Shown here: positions 62,461 through 64,000 of the stretch, piece by piece
Layout: the number at the start of each line of letters is the position of its first letter
How positions within the stretch are numbered: position 1 is the first letter of the stretch
Assembly (NCBI GenBank): GCA_964036665.1
Contig: OZ038533.1
Coordinates: 15,525,075-15,589,074 of the forward strand
Direction: 5' to 3'
From: Gordius sp. MW1
Lineage: Eukaryota; Nematomorpha; Gordioida; Gordea; Gordiidae
Length of the DNA stretch: 64,000 bases
Program-made: the position numbers and the translations under genes
The notes under the pieces: generated by a model
Database searches by the model: none
Seen by the model: only the letters and a program-made list of their open reading frames with translations
Told to the model about the DNA's origin: nothing

Positions 62461-64000
62461 AATAGACTGCTCATTGAGCATGCATACATATGAAAAATTT
62501 GATCCCAAAATTACCGCCCTCTTGAACATCTGAAGGTATATGAAAATAAGTTTACATTTTATTCTTTGATGTTATAAATTTGATAGATGGAGTCATTAAT
62601 GCAAAATGTTCCGTTAGAAAATGAAATGACATACATGGGAAAGCCGCCTTTAAATGTTTTCGAAAAAATAACAATTTTATTAATTCTATCAAAAGACATT
62701 TTCTTCTTTCCAATGATATTCTATCCTACCTCAGGTGTCTATCAATATACTCTCTTTTTTAACCAAATATATTTGTCTTTCTATTTGGTATATATTATGT
62801 ATCTTTTTTGTATTTAATTCAAGCGTATCTATTAATAAAATATATTTAATTATGTTCTCTAAGTCTAAATTGATAGATATATACATAGACTAATATTTTT
62901 TTTCTCTTTTGGGTATATGATTATGCTTTTTAAGTCTATGGCTATTTTGTATGTAATTCTTATCGATTAATAAAATATGGGAACGCCGCATATCCCCGAA
63001 ACCGCACAATCCCGAAACTACGATAAGGCTTTGGCTACGATTTGAAATTACCATATGATATTTTTTAATTCATCTCACAAGTAACCTTATATAATAATCA
63101 TTTAAATTGTTGTATTAAGAGAAAATTATTGATAACTTGTTAGCCCTTCAAGAAATAACTGATGCTAATATGTTACACATTAACTAAGGAAAATAAATTC
63201 AAGATTAGAAAATATGAAATCATTAGTTGAAGTTGTTGGAATCATTATTTTAAAAATGATATATTCTTTCTTATCCGCATAGTGTGAATTATTTACATGT
63301 TGAAAATTATACAGAGCCTTGCAAAATTATATCAATTCAATTGTTGCTAGTACTAATCTTATTGCTTTTATTACATGTTTTATTGTTCATATTTTTATAT
63401 AATTACATATAGTATCTAAAAATTGATAACAATCAATTTCATTATTTTTATGAAGAGTTTGTAGGCGTATCACTTTTTTAGCCTTTGTTTTCATTTTCCT
63501 TTTAACTTTAAACAATATATTTCCATTGTTGATTTGTATTATTTTTGTTTCAGTATTCCTTTATCATTTGTATAAAACTATAGATATTGGAATGTGGTTG
63601 TTTCACTATCTTTTTTAAGGCACTGTGATAACCTTCCAAGTGGTTATTGGTGGTTTTGCCCGGGGTTAGTGTTAAGGTTAATTTGTTTTATAATTGTACG
63701 AATTGTTTGATCTTTAATATAGTCTCTAGTAAGACCCAATTTCTTAGATTTTCCAATTATTGCTTGTGAAAAATGGAAATAGCAACCTTAAAAGGTTCCA
63801 TAACATTTAAGGCATTATTGTTAGAATGTATTTACAATAAATTTAATAGTTAATAGTAACTAACAGTTAATGTCTATGATATCAATCATGTGACATTACT
63901 TGGTATTATATCATCCACTGAGTTTAATAAAATTGCACCTTGACTAGAATCTTAAAAAAATCTCAAAAAATTATAGACATATCTTACTTTCTTGATTTTC
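62461..64000. other. Right edge, nothing recognised
   Basis: The duplication ends near 62460. Beyond it is AT-rich DNA; a 76-codon frame at 62587-62817 is hydrophobic and AT-biased with no family resemblance, and I do not call it a gene. Confidence 0.45.

Noticed and set aside
62470..62560. A third metalloprotease exon (minus strand, GTAATTTTGGGATCAA resembling the WDQ exon)
   Set aside because: Only about 30 bp of loose similarity, wrong frame for the surrounding residues, and the duplicated block has already ended.

Overview
The window is a gene-poor, AT-rich stretch of an invertebrate animal genome, most likely an arthropod. Evidence: spliced genes with short exons and GT/AG introns, Metaviridae (Ty3/gypsy) and RTE-like retrotransposons, many hAT-type DNA elements, and no bacterial gene organisation. 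The species cannot be named. I found no tRNA or rRNA gene and no CRISPR array.

Three host loci can be supported, all on the minus strand. (1) A complete nine-exon SEC62 gene (14020-22714), encoding the Sec62 subunit of the ER protein translocon, about 426 aa. Every exon-exon phase agrees. (2) and (3) Two paralogous single-domain reprolysin (M12B) metalloprotease genes, A (29547-33484) and B (52408-54770), each with seven recognisable exons. The zinc-binding helix and its third histidine are split over the last two exons.

The architecture is a tandem segmental duplication. A unit made of the 5' end of sec62, its upstream region, a metalloprotease gene and several kb of non-coding DNA occurs once with the intact sec62 (from about 22.5 kb). 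Its sec62 5' part recurs at 39.1-46.8 kb and at 59.2-62.5 kb. Both extra copies break at the same place inside sec62 exon 2, where they join a truncated MITE, so they hold only the start of sec62. Comparing copies gives natural 'empty sites' for later insertions.

Those insertions fill the rest. Layout: 0-3.4 kb, a decayed gypsy element inserted in an older LINE fragment and itself hit by a MITE; 3.4-14 kb, DNA-element remnants, two inverted copies of an unidentified coding remnant and a G/C-run palindrome with TTAA ends; 14-22.7 kb, sec62, whose introns hold MITEs, a LINE tail and a 3.6-kb Helentron-like repeat carrying a minisatellite; 22.7-29 kb, sec62 upstream DNA with a hAT remnant; 29.5-33.5 kb, metalloprotease A with a hAT copy at one splice acceptor and an RTE-tail-like array; 34.1-37.2 kb, an RTE-like LINE with clean target duplication; 39.4-42.1 kb, a hAT-like element; 42.8-46.0 kb, the second Helentron-like copy; 47.3-51.9 kb, a second gypsy element (CsRn1-like gag) with LTRs; 52.4-54.8 kb, metalloprotease B; 55.3-57.2 kb, the third Helentron-like copy; 57.2-62.5 kb, duplicated DNA; the last 1.5 kb has nothing I recognise.
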